A DNA stretch of 49,497 nucleotides from a virus. Each line of letters opens with the position of its first letter. The stretch's first letter is position 1. The notes beneath the pieces were generated by a model. That model was not told where the DNA came from, made no database searches, and worked only from the letters and a program-made list of their open reading frames with translations. Of the stretch, positions 32,515 through 42,108 are shown one piece after another. Location of the stretch: positions 1 through 49,497 of IMG/VR virus record IMGVR_UViG_3300037584_000897. One strand, 5' to 3'. Position numbers and translations under genes: made by a program.

Positions 32515-33172
32515 CACTTTTCTCTTTCGGCACTTCAATAAAGTTCATATTCATGCTGAAAGACCTACGCTCACCCTTTGTATAGAAAGGATAAACACAG
32601 TGAAATAGTTGTGATGGAAATACGTAGAAGTCACCTACTTGTGGTTTTATTATAAAGTTTGTACAGGTATAGCCTGAAGCTGTTCCGTATGCAAACTGTA
32701 TATGTCCGTTAGCAGGATGATGATCTTTATAATCTTCTTCCCATTCTTCTTCTATTCCATCAGGAAGTTTTAAATAACCCACACAAGATAGTCTAGCACC
32801 TGTGTGAATATGTAATGGATTATATTCATTTTCAAACTGACGTACAAACCAACCTGAAGCTATTTGTAATCCATAATTGTTATTTTCTGTATCTAAAGTT
32901 TTTGCACCCATAGAGTTTCTATACTCTGTATAGTTTTGATATTTACCTACAAACTGCCCCAAACCTTCTTGAGCAATACGTATAATCTCATCATCAAAAG
33001 CTAACTCTTCAGAAACTTTACCTACAAGTTGATCAGAGTAGTCTTCTAGTCTGGCAGACATTTTATCATTTAGTTTATCTACCAACTCATCTGGCATACG
33101 ATAGTATCCCATCGTAGGCCCAAAGGGTGCAAATAACTGAACATCTTTTTCAGGAGTAAAGATAATACTCAT
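32504..33172 (-). CDS. 2OG-Fe(II) oxygenase-like protein (TIGR02466-type)
   Basis: 222 residues. The double-stranded beta-helix core shows NPLHIHTGARLSCVGYLKLP with H121 and H123, then GDFYVFPSQLFHCVYPF with H191, and R202/R203 for 2-oxoglutarate binding. The HxH form rather than HxD is usual in the TIGR02466 group as remembered. Family members hydroxylate proteins or small molecules. It lies between the scaffold and the capsid promoter and overlaps scaffold by 4 bases, an odd place for a metabolic gene. Substrate unknown. Confidence 0.72.
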   Translation of the reverse strand: MSIIFTPEKDVQLFAPFGPTMGYYRMPDELVDKLNDKMSARLEDYSDQLVGKVSEELAFDDEIIRIAQEGLGQFVGKYQNYTEYRNSMGAKTLDTENNNYGLQIASGWFVRQFENEYNPLHIHTGARLSCVGYLKLPDGIEEEWEEDYKDHHPANGHIQFAYGTASGYTCTNFIIKPQVGDFYVFPSQLFHCVYPFYTKGERRSFSMNMNFIEVPKEKSVDK

Positions 33173-34044
33173 CTTGCTGATCCTGAAATATCGTAGATAA
33201 ATTTGCCACTACGTATTGCTTCCATAATGTTATCCGCTTCTTTTTCATATTGTTGCGGCGACATCTTTTGAACGTCAGACTCTTTTAAGTAATTAGTCGT
33301 TTCGTCCTGTTGTGGCTTACTACGTGTGTTTTTAGTAGCTACGGATTTAGCTGCTGCTTTGTCTGACTTAGGCTTTTCTTTGATGCCCATGTCAGCCTTG
33401 TACAAGTCAATGGCTCTAGCAGCAGAACGTGCATCGTTGTCATTGTCGTACAACGCATCCTGTACCCACTTAGGCTGTTCTTCTGCCCAGTTATGAAACT
33501 CGTCACTGTCGCGTATCTCACCAAAGTCAGGGTGTATGCGCATTAGTTCTGCTTCTGCCTTTTCTTTTGTTGCAGTTGTCTGTAACTCATCAATTACCTT
33601 CATGCGTTCTTCAAGAGCAGTAGATTGCTCTTTAGCTTTCTTCATGGCAATTGTTTCAACTATAGCTGCTACATCTGGGTAGTCTGCTGCCCACTGTTCA
33701 ATGTCCTCATCAGACTTAGGCAGTTTCATTTCTTTCTGTGCAGCTTGACTTAGTTGACTTTTAAGACTTTCAATCTCTTTCTTAAAATCTTCAGCTTGCT
33801 GTTGTTGATGTCTACGCAGATCAGAGTAACGCTTCTTAAATGTTTTTTCTTCTGCACTAGTAGGTTCAGCTTCTTCGGGTTCAGCAGCTTTTTGTTCTAC
33901 CTCTCCCCTCTGTTCCTTTATCAACTGTTCTAGTTCTTCTTCTTCCATCTTGCGTTTTTCTTCGTTAGTATACTTACGATTTGCAAACGCAACTTTTCTT
34001 TGCGGCTTCATTTCTTCAGCCATGATTGTAGCTTCTTCAGCCAT
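33169..34044 (-). CDS. Capsid scaffolding protein
   Basis: 291 residues, highly charged (E/K/Q-rich) with predicted coiled coils (about 25-150), few hydrophobics, no Cys or disulfides, and a C-terminal helix that could bind coat protein. The composition, length and location between portal-side and capsid genes are typical for podovirus scaffolds that leave the procapsid. No protease is encoded next to it, fitting a reusable scaffold. Confidence 0.78.
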   Translation of the reverse strand: MAEEATIMAEEMKPQRKVAFANRKYTNEEKRKMEEEELEQLIKEQRGEVEQKAAEPEEAEPTSAEEKTFKKRYSDLRRHQQQQAEDFKKEIESLKSQLSQAAQKEMKLPKSDEDIEQWAADYPDVAAIVETIAMKKAKEQSTALEERMKVIDELQTTATKEKAEAELMRIHPDFGEIRDSDEFHNWAEEQPKWVQDALYDNDNDARSAARAIDLYKADMGIKEKPKSDKAAAKSVATKNTRSKPQQDETTNYLKESDVQKMSPQQYEKEADNIMEAIRSGKFIYDISGSAR

Positions 34045-34118
34045 TGTACTTCCTTTCGTTGGGGCTAACCGTAGCCACGGGGTGGGGGATTAGGTAGCCA
34101 ACATATTGTGGATTATTT

Positions 34119-37100
34119 TTAAGAAGCTAATCCACTTCGCTTCATCTGTTTGGCTAGACCGCCAGATTTAAATGCAGTTTCAAAGCCCCCAGCAGCTTCT
34201 GTTTCCCTATCAATGTCTGTTTTTCCATCATCAATTCCGTAAGCACCATCACCTCCACCAGTATCTCCACCACCATAGGTTCCTGTCCTTCTGCTTTCTC
34301 GCACTGCTCTTTCTGCTTCTCGTCTTGCTGCCTCTTTAGCTTCCTGTTCAGCCTTTTGTTTAGCTATTTTATTTTGTACTACTTTGTTAGCTTTAACTGC
34401 CTCAAGTTGGTCTTTAGCTCTTTTACCTGCTGCTGTTAAACCGTGTTCAAACTTTCCTGTAACTGGGTTTTTAGACCTAAATGATTCTCTAAATTCGTTA
34501 TCTAACGCTGCTTCTATTGCCTCTTGTGACATACCTTCAGAATCAAAAAAATCACCTCCGATACTGTCTAAAGCAGCATCAATATTAGCTATGTCAGCAG
34601 ACAAATCTCTTGAATATTCAGCATTTGTATAAGTGCCTAATCCTAACATACCCGGATTTCTAGCTGAGTTGTAGTTTGACTTTACCTCATTATATATACC
34701 TTCTTTTAGTGCCTCTACTTTTTTACCACTTAAAACAGAACTTACAGCCTCTGCTGGATTTTGTCCTTTTCTTGATGCTTCCATACCTGCTCTCATAGCT
34801 TTGCCTATTACATCATTTACTTCAACATTGTCTATGGCATCTAATTGACTCATGCTAACTAGACCTAAAGTATTCAATGCAGTATCTCTAGCTTTATTAC
34901 CTGCTATGGAAGCCGCCTTAAAATCTATTCCTGCCGTGTTAAAATCTGTGCCAAGAATTTCATTAGCTTTATTACCTAATGCTACAGCGGCTCCACCTGT
35001 TGGAGATAAACTAAGACCTTGAAAAGCTCCTAATAATGACGTTGCTACTCCTAACTCACTAGTAGGGGTAATGTTACTAGCCCCACCAAAGAAATCGTTT
35101 GTAACACCAGCACTCTCATAAATATTACCTTGTGGTTCCTTTAGACCCTCAACATCTATTGCAGCTAAAGCATCGTTTGTAATATTAGTTGCATCACTTG
35201 GATCTTTCATTACGTCAGGTCTTGAACCTGTAAGCGTTTCTATAAAATCATTCACATTAGTACTAATGCTAGAACCTATGTTACCTAAACTAAATCCACC
35301 CGATGTGCTTTTAGTTCCACCCGTCATAGGATCAAACTCTTCTCTGCCATCACGATCTGGTTCTTGTGGTTGGAATACGGGTGTAGATTGTGCTGTTTCT
35401 ACAGCAGTGGCTGATTCACCTTCTGTGTATCCGGCAGGTATGGGATAAATAGGTTTACCACCTATAAAGGGTATACGTAGAGTTTGACCTGCTGCATTTG
35501 AATATGTTCTTATTTCATCATATCTACCCGGAGTGCTTGTACCTATTTGATCAATAAAATTTGTAGTGGTTGTTGGAGAAGTTACCATTGGCACGTTAGG
35601 CGTGGTAGTGCCTGTGGTAACAGGGGGCTGCACTGTCGGTATGGCGGGTGGTGTATATACAGGAACTTGAGACTGTACATTAAATGTGCTAGGTTGTTGC
35701 ATAGTAAATGTGCCAGTCTGTGGATTTACAAAACCACCCCCTTGCATTTTTAAACCATCATCTTCTTCTACATCAAGATCGTACATATCAAATGGCAAGT
35801 CATCTGGCATAGTAGCTTCTTCACTATTGCCCATCTGACCCATAGCATCCATCTGTGCCAAGCCTTGCTTTGCTTCTTGACGCATACGCATTAAGTTCTC
35901 AAGACCTATATAACGCACTACATCTGCAGGGAATACAAACTCGCCCTCACTAAGTTGGGCAGGAATGTCATCACGTACTTCCTCTCGCAGTGAACCGGGC
36001 GGTACATCGTTGCCAGACTCTTCGTCAATCATACCGCCTTCGTCAAGTAGGCCACCCTCATTCATACCAATAGCATCTCTAAGTTTTTTATATTCTTCTA
36101 CAAACGCACGTTTTTCCTCATCAGACATATCAGCAGTTTTACCAGTAGTCAGCATACGTTGCATTTCTTTAAAACGAGTGTTGGCTACTAAAGTCTCTCT
36201 TTTAGATGCTAAGTTGGCTCTGTCTCTGCTAGTCTGCGCCGACCTAACGCTTTTTCCATCTTTTATAGCTTGAGCAAATGCAGCCTCACCCGCATCAACA
36301 GCATCGTCTCGTTGTTTTTTAGTGCTGTCACTTGTTTTTCCAGAAACTACTTTTTCATCAAAGAGTTCCATTTGTTCTGCCATGCCGCCTCTGTCCATCA
36401 TTAGCTCTTTAGGCTTCATCATTTGTTCTGGTTCTGTCTGTGACAGCATATAGTCATCTACACCTTGCAACATGGCTAAACCACCCTCGTTAAATTCAAA
36501 TTGTCTGCCTAATATGGCTTCTACTTCATCTCTATACGGTAAATCTTTAACACCCAATTCTTCTTGTATTTTTTTAGCTTCTTCTCTACTAAGCTCTCTA
36601 TTTACTTTCATGTCACCGCCGACAACCCATTGGTCGCTATCAGCCTGTCCATCTGAATAACGATAGCTACCACCTTTAGGCACTCTATCGTTAATATCTG
36701 TTTTACCTTCTGCTGCCAACATTGATTGATAATCAACATCATCAGCCATTTCTACTTCAGCAAATACTTGGTCTTCTGCTCTTCTTTTTACATAAAACTG
36801 ATTGCCTCTTTTTTTTATAGCTTCTTTAGTCACTCCCGCTTTTAAAAGTTTGTCTACTTCTTTTTTTGATACTTTTAAATCTTGTGGTCCCAGATGTGTG
36901 GCTACAGGAGACTGACTTGAGTGCCAACCCGGACGCGCTGCTACTGCCGTTACTTTTCCAAAGGGAGCTTCTTTTGTTCTTCTTGTTCTATCTGTTATAA
37001 AACCAGCATCAATTAATTTCTTACGAGTTTCCTCATCTGGTATCATTATAGAATCGCCTGTACCTTTTGCTTTTTCTCCCGGCTCAACTCTTGCAAAAGG

Positions 37101-37661
37101 TTTAGCATTTGAACCTAAATTATTATATTCTCTTTTAGTTATTTCTTTATTATCTAAAAAATATTTTGTTGGTTTTCTTTCTGCACCTTTAGTTGGCACA
37201 TAAAAACTTTTTTCTGACTTAGCACTACGCTTTCCTTTAAATGCTACATCTGGAAAGTTAGCCTCTAAAAACTCTCCTTTTTTTACAGGTTGGTTTGCAT
37301 CAACAAATAAAGGATATAGCTCTCCATCCTCACCCTTTACAAATAACTTGTACGCTTTACGTGTTTTACGAAACTTTCTAATGCCTCTAGCAGCTAAGTC
37401 TCCCACACCCGGAACAAGACCTACTAAACCTGCAGCAGCCTCTATGCCAGCACCTACATAGTCTTTTTCTTGTATAGCATCGCCAACCCTTTTTGCTGCA
37501 ATTATTTCTCCAAGAACAGGAGTTGATTCCGCACCAAATGTAAGAACATCTTTTGCCGCTTTTACTGCTCGTTCTTTTGTAACGTCTTCTTGCGGCATCA
37601 TCATGTCATCAGGTGACATGAGTTCGTCCATTTGTTGTTTAGTCCTTGCCATTAATTGCAT
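34119..37661 (-). CDS. Large multi-domain virion protein with EGEFVFPADVV motif (1180 aa)
   Basis: An N-terminal Gly/Val-rich helix pair (about 40-95) precedes a conserved module (about 103-390) with KGEDGELYPLFVD, ARPGWHSSQSP, FAEVEM.DDVDYQ and GGDMKVNRELS. A Gly/Met-rich region follows with DDIPAQLSEGEFVFPADVVR (565-584), a motif widespread in marine phage structural proteins. The C-terminal half has Pro/Thr linkers, helices and a final SGGLAKQMKRSGL. It may be a portal-associated or ejection protein. ATG 37661 overlaps the upstream gene; ATG 37631 is an alternative start. Confidence 0.6.
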   Translation of the reverse strand: MQLMARTKQQMDELMSPDDMMMPQEDVTKERAVKAAKDVLTFGAESTPVLGEIIAAKRVGDAIQEKDYVGAGIEAAAGLVGLVPGVGDLAARGIRKFRKTRKAYKLFVKGEDGELYPLFVDANQPVKKGEFLEANFPDVAFKGKRSAKSEKSFYVPTKGAERKPTKYFLDNKEITKREYNNLGSNAKPFARVEPGEKAKGTGDSIMIPDEETRKKLIDAGFITDRTRRTKEAPFGKVTAVAARPGWHSSQSPVATHLGPQDLKVSKKEVDKLLKAGVTKEAIKKRGNQFYVKRRAEDQVFAEVEMADDVDYQSMLAAEGKTDINDRVPKGGSYRYSDGQADSDQWVVGGDMKVNRELSREEAKKIQEELGVKDLPYRDEVEAILGRQFEFNEGGLAMLQGVDDYMLSQTEPEQMMKPKELMMDRGGMAEQMELFDEKVVSGKTSDSTKKQRDDAVDAGEAAFAQAIKDGKSVRSAQTSRDRANLASKRETLVANTRFKEMQRMLTTGKTADMSDEEKRAFVEEYKKLRDAIGMNEGGLLDEGGMIDEESGNDVPPGSLREEVRDDIPAQLSEGEFVFPADVVRYIGLENLMRMRQEAKQGLAQMDAMGQMGNSEEATMPDDLPFDMYDLDVEEDDGLKMQGGGFVNPQTGTFTMQQPSTFNVQSQVPVYTPPAIPTVQPPVTTGTTTPNVPMVTSPTTTTNFIDQIGTSTPGRYDEIRTYSNAAGQTLRIPFIGGKPIYPIPAGYTEGESATAVETAQSTPVFQPQEPDRDGREEFDPMTGGTKSTSGGFSLGNIGSSISTNVNDFIETLTGSRPDVMKDPSDATNITNDALAAIDVEGLKEPQGNIYESAGVTNDFFGGASNITPTSELGVATSLLGAFQGLSLSPTGGAAVALGNKANEILGTDFNTAGIDFKAASIAGNKARDTALNTLGLVSMSQLDAIDNVEVNDVIGKAMRAGMEASRKGQNPAEAVSSVLSGKKVEALKEGIYNEVKSNYNSARNPGMLGLGTYTNAEYSRDLSADIANIDAALDSIGGDFFDSEGMSQEAIEAALDNEFRESFRSKNPVTGKFEHGLTAAGKRAKDQLEAVKANKVVQNKIAKQKAEQEAKEAARREAERAVRESRRTGTYGGGDTGGGDGAYGIDDGKTDIDRETEAAGGFETAFKSGGLAKQMKRSGLAS

Positions 37662-37887
37662 CTCTTAATGTTTTAAGTCTGCGTAAAGCTGCCACAGCAC
37701 CCTGTGATCTATGCATTATGATAGCGTTATCTGATTGCTCTAACGCACGTTGTTGTTGTTCTATAAGAAGGTCAATATAACTATTGAACGCTTCCCATTG
37801 CTGCTTGTTGTTCACCAGCGGCTTGAGGCTGCTGAGTACCTGCTTGTGGTTGAGGTTGTTGTGCATTTCCACTAAATCCTTGTTCAC
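37639..37887 (-). CDS. Small helical protein encoded across the portal gene end (82 aa)
   Basis: An all-helical, Cys-free protein (QQWEAFNSYIDLLIEQQ, then QGAVAALRRLKTLRDAI). Its first 107 bases overlap the portal gene in another frame, and its end overlaps the 1180-aa gene by 23. The non-overlapping part shows clean amphipathic helices, so this is a real gene rather than a shadow. Similar small proteins follow portal genes in related marine phages (from memory). Function unknown. Confidence 0.65.
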   Translation of the reverse strand: MNKDLVEMHNNLNHKQVLSSLKPLVNNKQQWEAFNSYIDLLIEQQQRALEQSDNAIIMHRSQGAVAALRRLKTLRDAINGKD

Positions 37888-39925
37888 CCGGTATAGGAGC
37901 TTGTCCCATACCTATGTTACCGCCGCCAGCACCAGTTGGGTCCATAGCATCTGCACCAGCAGGTGCGCCCGGTTGTGGCTGATCACCTTGGAACTGCTTC
38001 ATCAGTTCTGCTTGCAATGCGGCTTCACTCATATTGTTGGTAACTTTGTCGGGATCTAAATCCATTGATTTAGCAATCTCACGAATGATATATTGGAATT
38101 TAGCAAAGGGTGCTAGTGCAGGACTACTTGCTATCTGTAAGAACTGCATCAAGCGTTGACTACGCACTTCATTCTTCATAAGGCTTTCTGTGCCACGTGC
38201 CTTAACTTCTAAGTCACCTTTTATTTCTTTGTCAAAATCAAACTGCATGTTGAAACGAAAGAAACCCTCTCCAAGTGGACGGAGAAGGTAATCGTCAACA
38301 TTCTTAATAACTGTTTTAATATGCCCACTAGCTGCACCCATCAGCATAGATATGCCAGAGGCTGTTCGTCCTACACCTGTAATACCCGTCTGTCCATGAG
38401 AGAAGCTAGGTAGTCCTGTGCTTTCATCAGCAAGCTGTCTAGCTTTGTCAAATAGTTGCATATTTTCTGAAGACACGTTTGGAAACTTAGTGCCAAAGAT
38501 AGCCTGTCCCGGTGCGCCAGACTGTCTACGGAATACTTTACCCGGATAGATAGACATATCCTGACCCGGCACTAGGTTAGTCTCATCTACTTCTATAAGC
38601 AGATTGCCTGATAATACAGCGTTGTCTACAGCCATACGCATAAAGCCATTCATTAGTGTTTGGGTATCGTCCATGTTTTCTGCAATACCTATGCCAAAGA
38701 ATGAGTATGGGTTTAGTTCATATGGTGCAGCACAGTATGGTATCTTAGCTGGCTTAAATGGATTAAGCACCATGCGCAGTAGTTTGTTGTTACACACCCA
38801 CACGTTTGCTTGCAGTTCATCAAAATCTTTTAGTTCGTCTGGTATCTCAACACCCTGCTCTTCCAGCATGTCTGTATCTACCATACCCCAATACTCAAGA
38901 ACTTCAAAACGCTCTATGCCATGTTCTGGTGCATAGTCTGTTAAATCATCTTCCCAGTATTTTTTGTTATAGTTTTCGCCCATTGTAATACACTCATCAA
39001 TTACAGTGTCACGGAAGTATGGACGTTTTTTAAGACCACGTAGTTGTGATCTTGACATCTTATGTCTTTCAATTACAAACTGTGCTTCATCTATATTATT
39101 GGCATCTGGATCTGGATAAAAGTTCCAGCATGACACATGAGATACCTGCGGCACTGTTTTAAATAACGGATCGTATTCACCATCATCGCCCCAGTTAGGA
39201 TATTCTTTATCTGTAGCAAACGGACCTTTCATAATACCTGTGCCAAACAATGCCATCTCAAAAGCACTACTACGTAAGTTTTTATTGGCACCTGACTCTT
39301 CTAGCTGATCGTGTATTTTCTTTTGCATCTTCTTAGCCGCAACCATCGCTGGGCTAAACTCAATAGCTGTTGGTGTTTTGCCGGGACCAGCTTTAAGTTG
39401 ATCAGATACACCTTCTAGTTTATTTTGAAATACACCTAACTTTTCTTGGAGTGATCTTTCCGTAGCCCCTTTAGGAAACTCTTTACCATCGTCTGCAAAG
39501 CCATAAGGCGATTCCAGATTGGTATCACCACGCAGTTCTTCAGGTTCTTTAGGATCAAAGTGAACGTCTTCCACAACTCCTTCAGGAAGCTCAGTGGGTT
39601 CAATAGACAAAGGGAACTTGTTGTTAGCAAAAAGGACATCCACGATTTGACTGTATGCAGCCAATGTTTTGGTTTTAGTAACTTTAATAAATACACGGGA
39701 TTTCTCCGCTTCTGTAAATTGCACATCTGGACTATACAACCCACGATAATTACGGTAGGCTCTTAGCCATCTTGATTCATCCTGATACCTATAGTCCTCT
39801 GCACGATTATACCGTTCTACAATAAATGGAATAATACTAGATACATTATTATCTTCAACTTCTGACTCATCTGTATCATCTAATGCAATAGCATCGTCTT
39901 CAATCATAATTTCATCTTCAGCCAT
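37781..39925 (-). CDS. Portal protein
   Basis: 714 residues. The body has typical podovirus portal segments (RYNRAEDYRYQDESRWLRAY at the start, SHVSCWNFYPDPDA, PYSFFGIGIAENMDDTQTLMN, GRTASGISMLMGAASGHIK) and a C-terminal Pro/Gln/Gly-rich tail. It forms the dodecameric DNA channel and terminase dock. It follows terminase large with a 17-base gap containing AAAGGAA. The low-complexity tail is where the next gene begins in another frame. Confidence 0.88.
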   Translation of the reverse strand: MAEDEIMIEDDAIALDDTDESEVEDNNVSSIIPFIVERYNRAEDYRYQDESRWLRAYRNYRGLYSPDVQFTEAEKSRVFIKVTKTKTLAAYSQIVDVLFANNKFPLSIEPTELPEGVVEDVHFDPKEPEELRGDTNLESPYGFADDGKEFPKGATERSLQEKLGVFQNKLEGVSDQLKAGPGKTPTAIEFSPAMVAAKKMQKKIHDQLEESGANKNLRSSAFEMALFGTGIMKGPFATDKEYPNWGDDGEYDPLFKTVPQVSHVSCWNFYPDPDANNIDEAQFVIERHKMSRSQLRGLKKRPYFRDTVIDECITMGENYNKKYWEDDLTDYAPEHGIERFEVLEYWGMVDTDMLEEQGVEIPDELKDFDELQANVWVCNNKLLRMVLNPFKPAKIPYCAAPYELNPYSFFGIGIAENMDDTQTLMNGFMRMAVDNAVLSGNLLIEVDETNLVPGQDMSIYPGKVFRRQSGAPGQAIFGTKFPNVSSENMQLFDKARQLADESTGLPSFSHGQTGITGVGRTASGISMLMGAASGHIKTVIKNVDDYLLRPLGEGFFRFNMQFDFDKEIKGDLEVKARGTESLMKNEVRSQRLMQFLQIASSPALAPFAKFQYIIREIAKSMDLDPDKVTNNMSEAALQAELMKQFQGDQPQPGAPAGADAMDPTGAGGGNIGMGQAPIPGEQGFSGNAQQPQPQAGTQQPQAAGEQQAAMGSVQ

Positions 39926-39942
39926 TATATTTCCTTTACTTC

Positions 39943-41502
39943 TTAATATCCGAATGTAGAATCGGCTACCTGCATACCCACGCTGGGTCTGCCCATAGGA
40001 TCATAATCAAATATACTAAATCTTGGTCTAGACATTATACCATATCTTAGCGCATCATACAAGTGGTCTTCACTCTTTGTATCCACATCTTCTGGATTTT
40101 TTTTGTCCAACGGTATGGCGGGAAGTTGGGATATGACATGTGAGCAAGTATTAAAGAAAACAAGTCTGGGTTCCTCTGTAAATTCGTCTATCTGCAAACG
40201 CCTATGTATTTCGTTTTTACCAGCTACCCTGCTGCCTCTACTTCTATCTGATGGTCGCCAACGACAACCTTTACTAATCATTTGTTCTGCCAAAGAAGGA
40301 CCAGTATCGCCACGTTTATGCCACAGAGAGCTATCCAGAACACCGTACTTAATATTACCATCTTCCGCTTCCACATCCAGAATCATATCTGCCAAGTCTG
40401 TGGCAAGGACTTTAGAAACGTAGAGTTCTCTATATACCACAAGTTGTTCAGAAGGCGCAACGGCAAACCAAACAACACCACTATAGCTGCCGTAGCCATA
40501 ATCGCAAGCACGAAACTTAACCCAGTTACTAGGTATACGATAAGGTTCAACAACATGAACCCGCCTATCAAACTCAGTAAACGCTGCTCCTTCTTTAATA
40601 TCCCAATCACCTTCAAGAAGTTGCCTTCTTTGTTGCTCTGGTAGAGAGAGAAGCATGGCTTCGTAATCACCTGCTTGCGCAAGGTATGGGTTATCAGAAA
40701 GTCTCGCTGGAATAAATCTTCTTTTAAATAAAGGTTTTCCTGCCTTGCTATGTCCTGCTGGATACCGTAGGACTTCGGTTGTTTCAATATCGGTTGCATC
40801 AAAGGCTCTATTATACGCTGCAGGGTCAATGAACATCTTCTTAACCCACTGATGACCTCTGCCGCCGGGGTTGGTCGTAGCCCTCATAAAAATTGGCAAG
40901 TCGCTTGCAGTGGACCGTAGACGTGACCGCATGTAATTCCATGCATACGGTGTGGCCCATTGTGTCAACTCGTCAAAGCCTATCCAGCTAAATGCCAGAC
41001 CCTGATAGCGCAAGACATCTTCATCCCTGTCTAGGTAAGACATCCACAACCTTGCACCAGATGGCGCAGTCCACTGCATCTTTCTTTCTGACCACTTTAT
41101 ACCGGGCCAGATTTTCGGGTACAACTCCTGCGACTTAAATATAAGTTCGCGCAACTCCTCTGTGGTGTGTCGCAGCAGAAGCCCACTAAACTGTGGATGC
41201 CCCATGTATCGCAAAGGGTCTGCAAGCATGGCATAACTTTTGCCACCACCTGCAGAACCACCGTACAAAACCTCTCGTTCACTTGCAGCCAAGAACTCCG
41301 TTTGTGGTCCGGGGTTTGGCTTGAACAACACATTAGCATGTTCTTCTATGCTTTGTGTTTCATATGAAACTTCTTTTACTTTAGCTGCTGGCTCTGGAGC
41401 CTGTTCTTTGCGTGTGGATTTCTTCCGCTTTGGCGATTGCCGTTTTCGCATATTCTGCCCACTTGCGGAGGCTTGCAGCTTGATTCTTACGTCTTCGCTC
41501 AT
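39943..41502 (-). CDS. Terminase large subunit
   Basis: 519 residues. The ATPase has Walker A GGSAGGGKSY (81-90), Walker B FSWIGFDE (D177/E178) and the coupling motif ATTNPGG (about 208-214). The RNase-H-like nuclease keeps acidic D334 (RACDYGYG), D390 (GVLDSS) and D479/D483 (SEDHLYDALRYG). It powers and cuts DNA during packaging. The N-terminal 45 residues are Lys/Arg-rich. The upstream gene overlaps its start by 122 bases. Confidence 0.93.
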   Translation of the reverse strand: MSEDVRIKLQASASGQNMRKRQSPKRKKSTRKEQAPEPAAKVKEVSYETQSIEEHANVLFKPNPGPQTEFLAASEREVLYGGSAGGGKSYAMLADPLRYMGHPQFSGLLLRHTTEELRELIFKSQELYPKIWPGIKWSERKMQWTAPSGARLWMSYLDRDEDVLRYQGLAFSWIGFDELTQWATPYAWNYMRSRLRSTASDLPIFMRATTNPGGRGHQWVKKMFIDPAAYNRAFDATDIETTEVLRYPAGHSKAGKPLFKRRFIPARLSDNPYLAQAGDYEAMLLSLPEQQRRQLLEGDWDIKEGAAFTEFDRRVHVVEPYRIPSNWVKFRACDYGYGSYSGVVWFAVAPSEQLVVYRELYVSKVLATDLADMILDVEAEDGNIKYGVLDSSLWHKRGDTGPSLAEQMISKGCRWRPSDRSRGSRVAGKNEIHRRLQIDEFTEEPRLVFFNTCSHVISQLPAIPLDKKNPEDVDTKSEDHLYDALRYGIMSRPRFSIFDYDPMGRPSVGMQVADSTFGY

Positions 41503-41782
41503 TCGTTAATCTTTTCCTCAAACCTACATGCGAGATGTATCTGCCAGTCTGTGTGCTTAACCAGTTAGCTACTTCACGATAGCTGTATTGATTTACGTGT
41601 GACCTAGCTTTCTCTAGCAAGTCCAATTCTATTTGGATAGGTTGAAGAATGTCAGGGTCTTCATCATCCTGTTTATATCCGAATGGTACTGTACGTGCAA
41701 TACGTGGAATAGGTATCCATTCGTTTTCTTCTTTAATGTCTGTCGGCTGTGGTAGCTTCCACTTGCCTATGCTGCGTGTCAT
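41381..41782 (-). CDS. Terminase-associated DNA-binding protein (HTH-like)
   Basis: 133 residues. The middle, ELDLLEKARSHVNQYSYREV then ANWLSTQTGRYISHVGLRKRL, looks like a helix-turn-helix followed by a basic helix. It overlaps the terminase large gene by 122 bases in another frame, so the C-terminal 40 residues are dual-coded. Location and HTH suggest a terminase partner or a late regulator; proteins of this type precede terminase in other marine phages (from memory). Confidence 0.6.
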   Translation of the reverse strand: MTRSIGKWKLPQPTDIKEENEWIPIPRIARTVPFGYKQDDEDPDILQPIQIELDLLEKARSHVNQYSYREVANWLSTQTGRYISHVGLRKRLTNERRRKNQAASLRKWAEYAKTAIAKAEEIHTQRTGSRASS

Positions 41783-42108
41783 TTGTTTTTACGGTTGTCT
41801 ACTATGGTTACAGGGTTTACATATTTTTTAGTAGACAATCCACCAACAGACATTTTCTTTTTCTTATCTTCTTGTTTAATTTTTTTTGCAGTATCTTCCA
41901 TGATTCTATTAAACGCTTTAGGGTCATCTTTTTTAATTTTTAAAAGCGCACCATAGCCACCTAATTCAAACCCTAAATCTTTTCTAGCTTTATCAAAAGT
42001 AGATTGATACTTTTCATAAAATGCTTTTGAAAAAGATTTAGGCATAGCCATTTTCTTTTTCGGCTTTGGGCTTTCTGTTTCTGAAGGCATTGCTTTATCA
42101 GTCATCAC
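41779..42108 (-). CDS. Basic hypothetical protein (109 aa)
   Basis: Lys-rich (KPKKKMAMPKS near the N-terminus, KKKKMSVGGLSTKKY near the C-terminus) with a helical centre. Overlaps the genes on both sides by 4 bases. It lies between the two terminase-like small genes. Function unknown; nucleic-acid binding is plausible from composition. Confidence 0.55.
   Translation of the reverse strand: MMTDKAMPSETESPKPKKKMAMPKSFSKAFYEKYQSTFDKARKDLGFELGGYGALLKIKKDDPKAFNRIMEDTAKKIKQEDKKKKMSVGGLSTKKYVNPVTIVDNRKNK

Noticed and set aside
34045-34118. Gene or terminator in the 74-base gap before the scaffold gene
   Set aside because: Only a weak 5-bp stem (GGCTA/TAGCC) with a 4-base loop was found, without a T run, and no open frame with a ribosome site.
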